A stretch of 64,000 nt of DNA from Patiriisocius marinus (GCF_008974325.1 NZ_BKCG01000008.1:1-64000), one strand, 5' to 3'. Positions 24,473-35,772 are shown, counted from the first letter of the stretch. Program-made: numbers and translations. The notes: generated from the letters alone by a model not told the origin.

Positions 24473-25738
24473 ATGCAAAAAATACTAGTTGCCCTACTTT
24501 TAAGTGTGCTATTTCAATCCTGTTCAAAATCAAAAAGGGAATATTTAATGAAAAACCGATTTGATTTAAATACTAGTACTCTAGTGTTCCCAGAAAACGA
24601 TTTCAATATCATTGGCTTTGGAGCCTATCACGGAAGCGTAAAAACAGAAGAAGCTGAACTCGCTTTAATTACTGCGCTAACAAAAAATAATGCGATTGAT
24701 TACTACTTACCAGAAACCGATTTTAGTATCGCTCATTATTTCAATCAGTTTTTAAAAACTGGGGATACTATTTTACTAAAAGATTTAGTTACCGTCGCTG
24801 GAACTCGCGTTGAACAAGAAAGAACTATAGAGATATATGAAAAATGGAAAAAATTAAAAGAAGTTAATGACAAACTAGCTATAGAAAATAAGTTAGAGGT
24901 TATTGGAATTGATATACAAGTAAATTACAAATATGTTTCTAGACATATACTAGAACTAGTTAACGCTCCAGAAAACACATTAAAACCACTCGAAGAAATT
25001 CGTCAAATGGTAAAAATAGACACTACGAGTTATGCTTTTGGAGACTTAAGTTATGCGCATAATATTTTAAAATCGTTTGTAAATCATGTAGAAACAAATA
25101 CTGAAATTTATAAAAATTATGTTGAAAATATTCCAGCCTTTAATCACATAATATCCAACTTGAAAATTTCATTTGAATACTCTAAGCAATACAGAGATAG
25201 AGATCGAGTGATGTACGATAATTACCTGGCATTAGATAAAATATATCATTTTAAAGAAAAACCGCAGTTTTTGAGAATGGGGTTTTCACATATTGAAAAA
25301 TCGAGAGAAGGCATAAATGGCTATCCTCATTTTTTTGCAAGACTTATTGAAAATGAATTCTACAAAAATGAAAAAGTATTATCCATAATTGGCTATTTTA
25401 TGGATAGCGAAGTGGTTTGGGACGAACTTTACGATGAGCAAGGAAATTACACGGGTTATACTATAGAAGGCGGTTTTGGAATTGGTGATTATGAAAAAGA
25501 ATATTTTAGAGGAATTCAAAATTTAAAAGATGCCAAAATATCTGATAAAACTCTATTTCGGTTAAATAATAAAAACTCACCTTACTCCATAAACGAACCC
25601 GACTTAATAGAAGTTATTATGCAGGACAATCCATCTAATAGCGAAGCTGTAAAGGGGATGTCAACATTACAATTTATCGACTATGCTCTATTAATTTCTG
25701 ACTCGAAGGCAAGTACTCCTATTTTTGAAATGGACTAG
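24473..25738 (+). CDS. Erythromycin-esterase-like lipoprotein
   Basis: A 421-residue protein with lipobox FQSC (Cys18). The features FGAYHGS with a His near residue 52, the acidic LPETDFSIAHYFNQFLKTGD segment, and later RDRVMYDNYLAL with a GFSHIEKS His match the order of conserved segments in the erythromycin esterase (EreA) superfamily. Identity to true macrolide esterases looks low, so the substrate is open. It may be unrelated to the neighbouring efflux operon. Confidence 0.55.
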   Translation: MQKILVALLLSVLFQSCSKSKREYLMKNRFDLNTSTLVFPENDFNIIGFGAYHGSVKTEEAELALITALTKNNAIDYYLPETDFSIAHYFNQFLKTGDTILLKDLVTVAGTRVEQERTIEIYEKWKKLKEVNDKLAIENKLEVIGIDIQVNYKYVSRHILELVNAPENTLKPLEEIRQMVKIDTTSYAFGDLSYAHNILKSFVNHVETNTEIYKNYVENIPAFNHIISNLKISFEYSKQYRDRDRVMYDNYLALDKIYHFKEKPQFLRMGFSHIEKSREGINGYPHFFARLIENEFYKNEKVLSIIGYFMDSEVVWDELYDEQGNYTGYTIEGGFGIGDYEKEYFRGIQNLKDAKISDKTLFRLNNKNSPYSINEPDLIEVIMQDNPSNSEAVKGMSTLQFIDYALLISDSKASTPIFEMD

Positions 25739-25953
25739 TTTCATAATTATTTGCATAATTTTAACCTGAGTGACGCATATAAATTGATTATCCTTACCTA
25801 GTTTTGTTTACACACTTATTAGTCTGAAGTAGATTTAACCTACAGATTAATTAATATCCACTACATCTTTTAAAACAACTAAACGAGTTTTCAAACTTTT
25901 GATTTGTGTTATTTGTTTAAAAGAAACATTAATAAATTATAAATAATAAAATT

Positions 25954-26214
25954 ATGAGCTTACTATCAGACAATGTAATTCCTGGAAATCACGGAAAAGA
26001 TTTTGAAACAAATGCAACAGAACATGCTGATTTACTAAAGATTAAAGACGCTATGGCTTCAGTTTCTGGAGTCAAAAATGTAACTTTAGATGAGAATGTT
26101 TTTCCTAAGAAATTTTCAATACATACTGAATCAGTAGTTTCAGTAAAAGATATTGAAGATGCTGTAGCGAAAACAGGCTTTCACGCTATTCCAAAATCTT
26201 TATTTGAATTATAA
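25954..26214 (+). CDS. HMA-like domain protein without CxxC
   Basis: An 86-residue protein with a beta-alpha-beta-beta-alpha-beta pattern of the heavy-metal-associated type (IKDAMASVSGVKNVTLDEN, then VSVKDIEDAVAKTGFHAI). The metal-binding CxxC is absent and no Cys is present, so copper binding is not expected. Encoded 5 bp before an APC permease, possibly a partner or regulator of it. Confidence 0.6.
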   Translation: MSLLSDNVIPGNHGKDFETNATEHADLLKIKDAMASVSGVKNVTLDENVFPKKFSIHTESVVSVKDIEDAVAKTGFHAIPKSLFEL

Positions 26215-26219
26215 GAAAT

Positions 26220-27503
26220 ATGAAAGAACAAATAAGTCTTAAAGATGCTATTTCAATAGGAATTGGCGGAATGGTTGGCGGAGGTATTTTCGCTGTTTTA
26301 GGACTTGCAGTTTCTTTAGCTAAAGGTGGTACTCCCCTTGCATTTCTTTTTGCCGGTATTATAGCATTACTAACAGCATATTCATATGCAAAACTTTCAA
26401 AAAAGTTTCCTGAAAATGGGGGTACTGTAAAGTTTGTACATCAACAATACGGGAGTGGAGTTTTTGCAGGAGGAATAAACAATCTACTTTGGATAAGCTA
26501 CATTGTTATGTTAGCACTGTATGCTTCAGCTTTTGGCTCCTATGGTGCTGAACTATTCTCAATTACAGGAACAAAAGAGATTGATATTAGAATATTTCAG
26601 TCCTCTATTATATTGATAGCTTTGTCTATAAATTACCTGAGTGTTAAACTCGTGGGAGAAATAGAATCCATAGCAGTAGTTGTAAAACTCCTTATTTTAA
26701 TCGCTTTTATTGTAGTAGGTTTTTATGGCTTTTCAATTCATCCAGAAAATATAGAACAATTATCACCTCAACATTGGGAAAGTCCAATTTTATTGCTCTC
26801 CGGAGGTATGGTAATATTTGTTGCTTATGAGGGTTTTGAATTAATTGCAAATTCAATAGCCGACCTAAAAGACAAAGAGAAAAATACAGAAAAAGCTTAT
26901 TTTGGTGCTGTTGGTTTTGTAGTAGTACTTTACATTCTTATTTCAATAGTTACAGTTGGAGCTTTACCTTTTGACGAAATTGCTTCAGCTAAAGATTATG
27001 TTTTAGCAAAAGCAGCTGAGCCTACTCTGGGACAATTAGGTTTTACAATCATTACTATTACCGCTTTAATTTCAACATTTTCTGCTATCAACGCAACAGT
27101 TTTGGGAAGTGGACGAGTTAATTATGTCATTGCTAAAGATAATGAACTTCCTAAATATTTTAGTCATATTTTTTGGGGCAAACCTATTGGATTTTTAGTA
27201 ACCGCCATTTTATCTATTGCATTAGTAAATCTTTTTAATTTGCAAAGTATTTCAACAGCTGGAAGTGCCGGATTCCTTCTAGTATTTGCAATTGTTAACT
27301 ATATAGGCTATAAAAAACATAAAGTTCTTGAGTCAAATAAATGGATACATTTATTAGCAACAATATTATGTTCTTTAGCATTTCTAACTCTAGTAATACA
27401 GCAGTATTCAGAAAATAGAATTGGAGTTATCACTGCTTTAGGAATAATCGTTTTCAGTTTTATACTTGAATTCATATATAAAGCAACGCTCTCTAAAAAA
27501 TAA
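26220..27503 (+). CDS. APC-family amino acid permease
   Basis: A 427-residue membrane protein with about twelve transmembrane helices. The first reads SIGIGGMVGGGIFAVLGLAV, the conserved substrate-binding unwound helix of APC transporters (GxG-x-GIF), and a later FVAYEGFELIANS matches helix 6. Amino acid or amine substrate, identity unknown. Transcribed with the HMA-like gene; ends at a strong bidirectional terminator. Confidence 0.88.
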   Translation: MKEQISLKDAISIGIGGMVGGGIFAVLGLAVSLAKGGTPLAFLFAGIIALLTAYSYAKLSKKFPENGGTVKFVHQQYGSGVFAGGINNLLWISYIVMLALYASAFGSYGAELFSITGTKEIDIRIFQSSIILIALSINYLSVKLVGEIESIAVVVKLLILIAFIVVGFYGFSIHPENIEQLSPQHWESPILLLSGGMVIFVAYEGFELIANSIADLKDKEKNTEKAYFGAVGFVVVLYILISIVTVGALPFDEIASAKDYVLAKAAEPTLGQLGFTIITITALISTFSAINATVLGSGRVNYVIAKDNELPKYFSHIFWGKPIGFLVTAILSIALVNLFNLQSISTAGSAGFLLVFAIVNYIGYKKHKVLESNKWIHLLATILCSLAFLTLVIQQYSENRIGVITALGIIVFSFILEFIYKATLSKK

Positions 27504-27563
27504 ATTAAATAGATTAAGACTATTAATTACTACTTCTTATTTATATAAAATAATTGATATAAA

Positions 27564-27592
27564 AAAAGCCTCAAGAAAATCTTGAGGCTTTT
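27564..27592. terminator. Bidirectional intrinsic terminator
   Basis: AAAAGCCTCAAG-aaaat-CTTGAGGCTTTT, a perfect 12-bp stem between converging genes, with A/T tracts on both sides. Confidence 0.9.
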
Positions 27593-27612
27593 GTTAAAAT
27601 AAATTTTAGATG

Positions 27613-28869
27613 TTATTCCATCGCATCTAACTTAGCTTTAAAATCATTGTACTTTGCAGTCATTGATAGTTGGCTATAGATATTCATTAATGTTCTAACT
27701 AATTCTTTATTATCTTTTCTAGAATTGTAAGCTGATTCTAAATAAGGTAAAGCTTCAGTATACAAACTTTGTCTTTTCACACTTAAAGCATCGTATTTTT
27801 TCTCGTCTGCTTTACTCATTCCAAGAGCATTCATTTCATCTACAATACCTTTTTCTTGTCCTAAAATTAAAGAAGCAAGGTTTATTTGAGCTGAAGAATA
27901 ATCGGGTTTTAAACGAATAGCATCTTTATAATAAGTCATCGCTTTAGCAGTTTCTCCATTTGAAGTTGCTGCAACACCTAAGTTGAAATGTAATTCAGGA
28001 TTTTCAGGATCTGACGAAAGAATTTCTTGCATTAATTCATTATAACGCTTTAAATCTCCCATACGGTAAACCATATCAGCCTCAGTACGCACTAAAGACA
28101 TATCATTTGGGTTTGCTGCACGAGCATCAGCCATCAATTTAATTGCTTTATCATTTTTACCTTGACTTGAGTAAATCAAAACTAAAGAACGTAACATATC
28201 TCCTTTTGCAGATTCTGTATAGCGCTCACTTGGCTTAGTGTATTTACCTGAAATCATTTCAGAGTTACGATCTGCTTCAGAAGCAAAAGGTACTGTTACG
28301 TTGTCTTCAATACGTAATGCAGTGTATTCCTTTTTAATACCAGTGTATCCCATATCAAGCAACATTTCATAGTACTCAACACTTTTATCGTAATTTTTAG
28401 CATTAAGCATATTCCCAGCTGCATAATACAAATCTGAAGTATCTCTTTTTACTTCAAATGCTTTGTATAATTTTTCAGCCGCTAATTCTGGATTTGTTTT
28501 TTGATCACCTACTGCACTATTTACTAATGCTACACGAGTGTTATCAATACCATTGTCAATATTTACTTTATTCTTATTATCAACATCTAACTCACGAGCC
28601 ATCATAAAAGCTTCAGCAGCTTCTTTCATTCTATTATAGTTAGACTTCCCAGCATCGGCCAGGTAAATTTCACCTTTTGATGCATAAAAATCAACTTTTA
28701 AATCATCATCTGCAGATCCCATCAATTTTTCAGCAGCATCAATTTGAATTAATGCTTCAGCAACGTCTTTCTTAGCGAATGCTTTCTGTGCTTTTTTAAG
28801 TTCTTTTTTTTGTCCAAAAGATGCGGCTGCAATTAACAACGCTCCCGCAAGTATGAATTGTTTTTTCAT
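27613..28869 (-). CDS. Exported TPR protein
   Basis: A 418-residue protein with a signal peptide (cleavage near FGQ) and several tetratricopeptide repeats; examples are around NPELHFNLGVAATSNGETAK and the next AMTYYKDAIRLKPDYSSAQI. Such proteins are periplasmic scaffolds in Bacteroidota. It lies 56 bp after gyrA on the same strand and probably shares its transcript; no specific role is recognised. Confidence 0.85.
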   Translation of the reverse strand: MKKQFILAGALLIAAASFGQKKELKKAQKAFAKKDVAEALIQIDAAEKLMGSADDDLKVDFYASKGEIYLADAGKSNYNRMKEAAEAFMMARELDVDNKNKVNIDNGIDNTRVALVNSAVGDQKTNPELAAEKLYKAFEVKRDTSDLYYAAGNMLNAKNYDKSVEYYEMLLDMGYTGIKKEYTALRIEDNVTVPFASEADRNSEMISGKYTKPSERYTESAKGDMLRSLVLIYSSQGKNDKAIKLMADARAANPNDMSLVRTEADMVYRMGDLKRYNELMQEILSSDPENPELHFNLGVAATSNGETAKAMTYYKDAIRLKPDYSSAQINLASLILGQEKGIVDEMNALGMSKADEKKYDALSVKRQSLYTEALPYLESAYNSRKDNKELVRTLMNIYSQLSMTAKYNDFKAKLDAME

Positions 28870-28925
28870 TTAAATTGAATTTAGTTCAAATTCTAAATTA
28901 GAATTTGTTTTGTTTTTTTATATAA

Positions 28926-31463
28926 TTATTCTTCTTCACTATTTGCAAGAGGCGTGCCATTTTCAGACTCGCTTATGTCAACAGGTACAATTGGGTTACC
29001 TTCTTCATCAAGTTCTACATCATCATCCTCTTTCATTACCTTAGCTACCGCAGCTATTGAATCATCTTCTCTTACTTTAATGAGACGCACCCCTTGCGTT
29101 GCACGACCCATAACTCTTAAAGAGTCTACAGCCATACGTATTGCAATACCAGATTTATTGATTATCATTAAATCATCGCTATCAACAACATTTTTAATTG
29201 CAACTAACTTACCTGTTTTTTCGGTTACACTAATTGTTTTAACCCCTTTACCTCCACGGTTAGTGATTCTATAGTCTTCAATACTTGATCTTTTACCATA
29301 TCCGTTTTCTGAAACTACTAATATTTCAGACTCCTTATCGTTAATAGCAATCATTCCAACAACTTCATCATTTTCATCTGCTAAGCGAATTCCTCGAACT
29401 CCTGAAGCATTACGCCCCATTGGTCTAGTTTTCTCTTCTTCAAATCTAATTGCTTTACCACTTTTAACAGCTAACATTACTTGGCTATCACCACGAGTTA
29501 ATTTTGCTTCTAATAAAACATCATCGTCCTTAATAGTAATGGCGTTAATTCCATTAGTACGTGGGCGAGAGTATTGTTCAAGTGGCGTTTTCTTTACTTG
29601 TCCTTTTTTGGTAGCCATAATTACATAACGACTATTTACATACTCTTCATCCTTAAGATCATTAGTGCAAATAAATGCCATTACTTTATCATCCTGCTCT
29701 ATGTTGATTAAGTTTTGGATGGCTCTACCTTTAGATGTTTTACTTCCTTCAGGAATTTCAAATACACGCATCCAGAAACATTTTCCTTTTTGAGTGAAGA
29801 ATAACATGTACTGGTGGTTGGTACCTACAAATAAATGTTCTAAGAAATCTTCATTACGTGTAGTCGAAGCTTTTTGACCAACTCCTCCTCTATTTTGAGT
29901 TTTGTATTCTGATAGTGAAGTACGCTTAATATAACCCGCGTGTGAAATAGTTAATACTACTTGTTCATCAGGTATAAGGTCTGTAATACTTACATCTCCA
30001 CCGGCGTATTCAATTATTGAACGACGCTCATCACCATATTTAGATTGAATTTCAGCAAGTTCTTCTTTAATGATAGACATTCTACGCTCTTTATTTGCTA
30101 AAATATCTTCATAATCAGCTATCGTTTTCATTAACTCGTCATATTCACTACGAAGCTTATCTTGCTCCAGACCTGTTAATTGACGGAGCCTCATTTCAAC
30201 AATTGCTTTTGCTTGAATCTCACTAAGCTTAAATGTTTCCATTAAAGTAGCACGAGCTTCATCTGCATTTGCTGATGCACGTATTAATCTAATTACCTCA
30301 TCAATATTATCTGATGCGATAATTAACCCTTCTAAAATATGTGCACGTTCATTTGCCTTTTTAAGTAAGTATTCAGTTCTACGAACAACTACTTCGTGAC
30401 GGTGTTCAACAAAATAATGAATCAAATCTTTAAGATTCAACATTTGTGGACGTCCTTTTACTAGGGCAATGTTATTTACACTAAAACTAGTTTGTAGTGC
30501 TGTATATTTATATAAAGTATTTAAAACAATATTAGGTATTGCATCACGCTTTAATATGTAAACGATACGCATTCCGTTACGGTCACTTTCGTCACGAATG
30601 TTTGCGATACCTTCAATTTTTTTATCATTAACCATATCAGCGGTTTTCTTAATCATATCCGCCTTATTTACTTGATATGGTATTTCAGAAACAATGATAC
30701 ACTCTCTACCAGCAACTTCTTCAAATCTTGTTTTAGCACGCATTACAATACGACCACGTCCTGTATGAAAAGCATCTTTAACACCATCATATCCATAGAT
30801 AGTTCCACCTGTTGGGAAATCTGGGGCCTTAACGTGCTCCATTAAACCATCAACATCAATATCTGGATTATCTATATATGCCTGGATTCCATTTACTACT
30901 TCTGTTAAGTTATGAGGTGGCATATTAGTCGCCATACCCACTGCAATACCAGAAGCACCATTAATAAGTAATCCAGGTATTCTTGTTGGAAGCACTGTTG
31001 GTTCTTTCAACGTATCATCAAAGTTTAATTGATGATCTACAGTATCTTTATCTATATCTGCCAACATGTCTTCACTTATACGTTGCATTCTAGCTTCCGT
31101 ATAACGCATTGCGGCAGGACTATCTCCATCTACAGACCCAAAGTTACCTTGTCCGTCTACAAGCATATAACGTAAACTCCATTCTTGAGCCATACGCACC
31201 ATTGCATCGTATACAGAGGTATCACCGTGTGGGTGATACTTACCTAAAACTTCTCCAACAATTCTAGCAGATTTTTTATGTGCTCCTGTAGCTCGAATTC
31301 CTAGTTCATGCATTCCAAAAAGTACACGTCTATGAACAGGTTTCATACCATCACGAACATCAGGTAATGCACGGGAAACAATAACAGACATCGAATAATC
31401 GATGTAAGCCGATTTCATTTCATCTTCAATGTTGATAGGGATCACTTTTTCGCCTTCAGCCAT
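28926..31463 (-). CDS. gyrA: DNA gyrase subunit A
   Basis: An 845-residue protein. The breakage-reunion domain has the catalytic Tyr121 in [10 protein letters not shown]. In the quinolone region [13 protein letters not shown], Thr82 occupies the position of E. coli Ser83 and Asp86 that of Asp87. The C-terminal beta-pinwheel includes a GyrA-box-like QNRGGVGQK and ends in an acidic tail. With GyrB it introduces negative supercoils. Divergent from clpC. Confidence 0.97.
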   Translation of the reverse strand: MAEGEKVIPINIEDEMKSAYIDYSMSVIVSRALPDVRDGMKPVHRRVLFGMHELGIRATGAHKKSARIVGEVLGKYHPHGDTSVYDAMVRMAQEWSLRYMLVDGQGNFGSVDGDSPAAMRYTEARMQRISEDMLADIDKDTVDHQLNFDDTLKEPTVLPTRIPGLLINGASGIAVGMATNMPPHNLTEVVNGIQAYIDNPDIDVDGLMEHVKAPDFPTGGTIYGYDGVKDAFHTGRGRIVMRAKTRFEEVAGRECIIVSEIPYQVNKADMIKKTADMVNDKKIEGIANIRDESDRNGMRIVYILKRDAIPNIVLNTLYKYTALQTSFSVNNIALVKGRPQMLNLKDLIHYFVEHRHEVVVRRTEYLLKKANERAHILEGLIIASDNIDEVIRLIRASANADEARATLMETFKLSEIQAKAIVEMRLRQLTGLEQDKLRSEYDELMKTIADYEDILANKERRMSIIKEELAEIQSKYGDERRSIIEYAGGDVSITDLIPDEQVVLTISHAGYIKRTSLSEYKTQNRGGVGQKASTTRNEDFLEHLFVGTNHQYMLFFTQKGKCFWMRVFEIPEGSKTSKGRAIQNLINIEQDDKVMAFICTNDLKDEEYVNSRYVIMATKKGQVKKTPLEQYSRPRTNGINAITIKDDDVLLEAKLTRGDSQVMLAVKSGKAIRFEEEKTRPMGRNASGVRGIRLADENDEVVGMIAINDKESEILVVSENGYGKRSSIEDYRITNRGGKGVKTISVTEKTGKLVAIKNVVDSDDLMIINKSGIAIRMAVDSLRVMGRATQGVRLIKVREDDSIAAVAKVMKEDDDVELDEEGNPIVPVDISESENGTPLANSEEE

Positions 31464-31722
31464 AGTATTTTTGTCTTAATTTAAGTTATTTTACTAAACA
31501 AGCAAGATACAGTATTTCGTACTTTTTTATAACCTCAACCAAGGGGGTTATTCACGATTTTATTAACAAATTTTTAGCGTCCAACAGTTAATAACTATAA
31601 GGGTTAAGGCTTTTTTATTTGCCTGTTTTTTTGTCATTTTACCTACTATCACTTCAAATAGGAATAGTTTTTGTCCTTATTGCAGTATAATTGTGTAATT
31701 TTAGAAGAAAGACATTGAGCGT

Positions 31723-34278
31723 ATGGATGATAATTTTTCCCCAAGAGTTAAGGACGTTATAGCCTTCAGTAAAGAAGAAGCATTACGCTTAGGCCACGAT
31801 TTCATTGGCACTGAGCACCTAATGCTTGGACTTTTAAGAGACGGCAACGGAAAAGCGGTAACTATTTTAAATGCCCTCGAAATTGATTTAAATCACCTTC
31901 GACGTAAAGTTGAAATATTAAGCCCCGCTAATCCAGGCACTGGACTTATTGGCAACGATAAAAAGAATTTACATCTCACTAGACAAGCAGAGCGTGCCTT
32001 AAAGACAACATTTCTTGAAGCTAAATTGTTTCAAAGTTCGTCTATAAATACTGCACACCTACTGTTGTGTATTTTGAGAAACGAAAACGACCCTACTACA
32101 AAACTTTTAAACAAAATGAAAGTTGACTATGATGGCGTCAAAGAACAATTTAAACTTATGTTAGCAAACGACGACGATTTTATAGACACACCAAGAGCTG
32201 AATCATTCCCAAATGAAGATAATGACGCTGGTGCTGAAGACAGTAATAAAGAAAACCTTTTTGGTGGTGCTGCCGCTAAGGGAAACAAAAAGTCTAAAAC
32301 ACCAGTTTTAGATAACTTTGGTAGAGATCTTACGGCTATGGCCGAAAATGGAAAACTAGACCCTGTAGTTGGTCGTGAAGCCGAAATACAAAGGGTTTCA
32401 CAAGTGTTAAGTAGAAGAAAGAAAAACAATCCTCTTCTAATTGGTGAACCTGGAGTTGGTAAATCTGCCATCGCAGAAGGTTTAGCACTTCGTATAATTC
32501 AACGTAAAGTATCACGAATTTTATATGATAAACGTGTAGTTACTTTAGACCTTGCTAGTTTAGTAGCAGGTACTAAATACCGTGGACAGTTTGAAGAGCG
32601 AATGAAAGCCGTTATGAACGAGCTTGAAAAGAATGATGATATCATTTTATTCATCGATGAAATTCACACTATCGTTGGTGCTGGTGGAGCAACAGGTTCG
32701 CTTGACGCATCTAATATGTTTAAACCCGCATTAGCTAGAGGTGAAATTCAATGTATTGGTGCTACTACTCTAGATGAGTACAGACAGTATATAGAAAAAG
32801 ATGGAGCACTAGAAAGAAGATTTCAAAAAGTACTTGTTGAGCCAACATCTGTTGAAGAAACAGTAGAGATTCTGCAAAACATTAAAGAAAAATATGAAGC
32901 GCATCATAATGTGACTTATACTGATGCTGCACTAGAGGCTTGTGTCAAATTGACAAACCGCTATATGACAGAAAGATTTTTGCCAGACAAAGCTATTGAT
33001 GCTTTAGATGAGGCTGGATCTCGTGTTCATATTACCAATATAAATGTTCCTAAACGAATTCTTGAAATTGAACAAAAATTAGAAGAAGTTCGAGATCTTA
33101 AAAATTCTGTTGTTAAAAAACAGAAATATGAAGAAGCAGCTAAGTTACGTGATGATGAAAAAAATCTTGAAAAAGAATTAGCTATTGCTCAAGAAAACTG
33201 GGAAAACGACGCTAAGTTACATCGCGAAACTGTAGGCGAAGAAGAAGTTGCTGAAGTTGTGTCAATGATGACAGGAGTACCTGTAAATAGAATAGCACAA
33301 ACTGAAAGTAACAAGTTAGCAGAACTACCTCAACTCATCAAAGGAAAAGTTATTGGACAAGATGAAGCTGTTTCTAAAGTTGTTAAAGCAATACAAAGAA
33401 ACAGAGCTGGTTTAAAAGATCCTAATAAGCCAATTGGTTCATTTATTTTCTTAGGCCAAACCGGTGTAGGTAAAACTCAATTAGCGAAAGTTCTTGCGCA
33501 AGAGCTATTTGACTCTGATAGCGCACTTGTACGTATTGATATGAGTGAGTATATGGAAAAATTTGCAATTTCAAGACTTGTAGGTGCACCTCCAGGATAT
33601 GTAGGTTATGAAGAGGGAGGTCAATTGACAGAGAAAATTAGACGCAAACCTTACGCAGTTGTATTACTTGATGAAATTGAAAAAGCGCATCCAGATGTTT
33701 TTAATATGCTTTTACAAGTATTAGACGATGGTCACTTAACGGACAGTTTAGGTAGAAAAATTGATTTCAGAAATACAATTATCATAATGACCTCTAATAT
33801 TGGGGCTCGTAAGTTAAAAGACTTTGGACAAGGTGTTGGTTTTGGTACCGCAGCTCAAACTAGCCAAGCAGATGCGAATGCAAAAGGAATTATAGAAAAT
33901 GCATTAAAAAAAGCATTTGCTCCTGAATTCTTAAATCGTGTAGATGATGTTATGGTGTTTAATGCACTAGAGCGTGAGGACATTCATAAAATTATTGATA
34001 TTGAATTAGAAAAACTTTTTGCAAGAATTACAGATTTAGGCTACACATTAATCCTAACTGAAAAAGCAAAAGATTATATCGCAAATAAAGGTTTTGACAA
34101 AGATTACGGCGCAAGACCATTAAAACGCGCAATTCAAAAGTACATTGAAGATGCTCTTGCCGAAGAGATTATTAATAGCAATCTAAAAGAGGGTGACACC
34201 ATCACAATGGATCTTGACGAAGAAACAAATGAATTAACTATTAAAATCAAAAAACAAAAAAAGACCACCGAATCTTAG
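31723..34278 (+). CDS. clpC: ATP-dependent Clp protease ATP-binding subunit ClpC
   Basis: An 851-residue AAA+ unfoldase with an N-terminal Clp_N repeat pair (about 1-150), first AAA domain with Walker A GEPGVGKS near residue 241, a UVR-like middle region (KQKYEEAAKLRDDEKNLEKE), second AAA domain with GQTGVGKT near 581, and a C-terminal D2-small domain. It feeds substrates to ClpP for degradation. Ends at a strong terminator. Confidence 0.95.
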   Translation: MDDNFSPRVKDVIAFSKEEALRLGHDFIGTEHLMLGLLRDGNGKAVTILNALEIDLNHLRRKVEILSPANPGTGLIGNDKKNLHLTRQAERALKTTFLEAKLFQSSSINTAHLLLCILRNENDPTTKLLNKMKVDYDGVKEQFKLMLANDDDFIDTPRAESFPNEDNDAGAEDSNKENLFGGAAAKGNKKSKTPVLDNFGRDLTAMAENGKLDPVVGREAEIQRVSQVLSRRKKNNPLLIGEPGVGKSAIAEGLALRIIQRKVSRILYDKRVVTLDLASLVAGTKYRGQFEERMKAVMNELEKNDDIILFIDEIHTIVGAGGATGSLDASNMFKPALARGEIQCIGATTLDEYRQYIEKDGALERRFQKVLVEPTSVEETVEILQNIKEKYEAHHNVTYTDAALEACVKLTNRYMTERFLPDKAIDALDEAGSRVHITNINVPKRILEIEQKLEEVRDLKNSVVKKQKYEEAAKLRDDEKNLEKELAIAQENWENDAKLHRETVGEEEVAEVVSMMTGVPVNRIAQTESNKLAELPQLIKGKVIGQDEAVSKVVKAIQRNRAGLKDPNKPIGSFIFLGQTGVGKTQLAKVLAQELFDSDSALVRIDMSEYMEKFAISRLVGAPPGYVGYEEGGQLTEKIRRKPYAVVLLDEIEKAHPDVFNMLLQVLDDGHLTDSLGRKIDFRNTIIIMTSNIGARKLKDFGQGVGFGTAAQTSQADANAKGIIENALKKAFAPEFLNRVDDVMVFNALEREDIHKIIDIELEKLFARITDLGYTLILTEKAKDYIANKGFDKDYGARPLKRAIQKYIEDALAEEIINSNLKEGDTITMDLDEETNELTIKIKKQKKTTES

Positions 34279-34301
34279 TTTCTTGTAATTAATTACATTC
34301 A

Positions 34302-34338
34302 AGCGGCCAATTATTATTATATAATTGGTCGCTTTTTT
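34302..34338 (+). terminator. Intrinsic terminator after clpC
   Basis: AGCGGCCAATTAT-tattat-ATAATTGGTCGCT followed by TTTTTT; 13-bp stem with one G-T pair. Confidence 0.88.
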
Positions 34339-34522
34339 CTTACACCTACATTCCGAAAACACCCACTATTAACTATTTCAGTAGTTAATTATTTTAAGTA
34401 TAGTTAGCAACAATGAAATTAAATGACTTCTTTTGCATTTGTTTTATTAATCCCCTCATTACTAATACTTAAAAGCTTTATAAGTATTTATTATCAATTA
34501 TTTAGGATTAATCAATGAACTT

Positions 34523-34885
34523 ATGAGAGATAAGCTAACATTTGAATTTGGAGAAGTTTCAATTTTTGAAAACTATATTATTGTTGTAATGAATGAGGGT
34601 ATTATTGTAGAACCAAAATACAATGACGATCTAATAGAAATGAGAGATACTTATTTTTATGACAGACCTTTTGGATATATTTCTCACAGAAAAAATTCTT
34701 ATTCAGTAGATCCTAAAATATACTTTGAAACATCTAAAATTTTCAACTTAGTAGCTTTCGCTATTGTTTCAGTAAATGAAATAAATATAGATAACTCGAA
34801 TTTAGAACAGAAATTTTTAAAGCAACCCATTAAAAAATTCACTTCACTACCCGAAGCCGTAGAATGGATTGAAAGTTTAGTTTAA
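34523..34885 (+). CDS. Small STAS/SpoIIAA-like conserved protein
   Basis: A 120-residue cytoplasmic protein. It shares the core PFGYISxRxxxYxVxP with the protein at 50938-51369, and both end in an alpha helix with E-W (AVEWIESL vs ALEWIST). Alternating strands and helices resemble the SpoIIAA-like/STAS fold, but function is unknown. It converges with the sorting-domain protein, overlapping it by 4 bp. Confidence 0.65.
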   Translation: MRDKLTFEFGEVSIFENYIIVVMNEGIIVEPKYNDDLIEMRDTYFYDRPFGYISHRKNSYSVDPKIYFETSKIFNLVAFAIVSVNEINIDNSNLEQKFLKQPIKKFTSLPEAVEWIESLV

Positions 34886-35772
34886 TCAACTATAACTTGT
34901 TTACTTGACAAGAGGCCATTAACTGAAGTAAATACCAAAATATATACTCCATTACTTAATGGATTTCGTTTTATTTGAAGGGATTCTAATTGCTCCTCAT
35001 TGTGTATATTTTCAACTAATTTTCCATCCAAACTATAAACTTCAACGGAAACAACTTCTTGAGTATTTAATATTTTAAGTTTACTATCTGTGCTAACTAC
35101 AACAATGGCAGATTTTGATTTGTTATCGGGTATATCTAAAATAACTTGTTCACAAACATCAACACGCTCAAAATTTGAATAAAATGAATTTCCATCTCTA
35201 AAACTACAACTCAACTCCCCTACATCATCAAAATCAGGTTCTCCTCCTGGCGCATTAATTATAGATAAAGACCCAACTCCTTCAATCCATACCGCATTAG
35301 TCGAACTTATTGTATTACCTGGAGAAGGTGAAAAAGTATAGTGCTTATAATTAGACCCGTCTACCAATGGAAGGGACTCAATAGAACTTAACGTAAACAT
35401 CCCCCCATTTTCTGGAAATGGTGTGAATGGATTTTTCATTAAAATTTCATCACCAATTTCTAGTGAAAAATCATACAATAAATGTTCTCGCTTTACGCCA
35501 TTAACTATTGTTAAAAGAAAGACTTGTTTTTCTGAAATATCTTCCCTCAATAAAAATGTACGTGAAATATAATGATACCCATCAAGTATTTTATAGCTTT
35601 TATTATCTACTAAAGTATCACCATCAGTATAATAAACATCTTTCGTACAGTCACCTAAAAAACAGGTTGAAAATTGCCATTCGTTTACATCCGCAAGTAG
35701 CGGCGTGTAATCTTGTGCACTCAAATGAGAGCATAAAATAATACTAATCACAAATACAATTTTCTTTATCAT
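34882..35772 (-). CDS. Secreted protein with type IX sorting domain
   Basis: A 296-residue protein with an N-terminal signal peptide (cleavage near HLSAQ). The last 75 residues have the T9SS type A sorting signature: VEVYSLDGKLVENI, then NPLSNGVYILVF, ending SSKQVIVD. It is therefore expected to cross the outer membrane and be surface-anchored or released. The body has no domain I can name. It sits directly after hutH on the same strand with no gap, perhaps co-transcribed by chance. Confidence 0.82.
   Translation of the reverse strand: MIKKIVFVISIILCSHLSAQDYTPLLADVNEWQFSTCFLGDCTKDVYYTDGDTLVDNKSYKILDGYHYISRTFLLREDISEKQVFLLTIVNGVKREHLLYDFSLEIGDEILMKNPFTPFPENGGMFTLSSIESLPLVDGSNYKHYTFSPSPGNTISSTNAVWIEGVGSLSIINAPGGEPDFDDVGELSCSFRDGNSFYSNFERVDVCEQVILDIPDNKSKSAIVVVSTDSKLKILNTQEVVSVEVYSLDGKLVENIHNEEQLESLQIKRNPLSNGVYILVFTSVNGLLSSKQVIVD

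Noticed and set aside
28954-29274. Open frame of 106 codons on the plus strand
   Set aside because: It is opposite the gyrA C-terminal coding region, has a Ser/Leu-rich composition typical of antisense frames, and no promoter.
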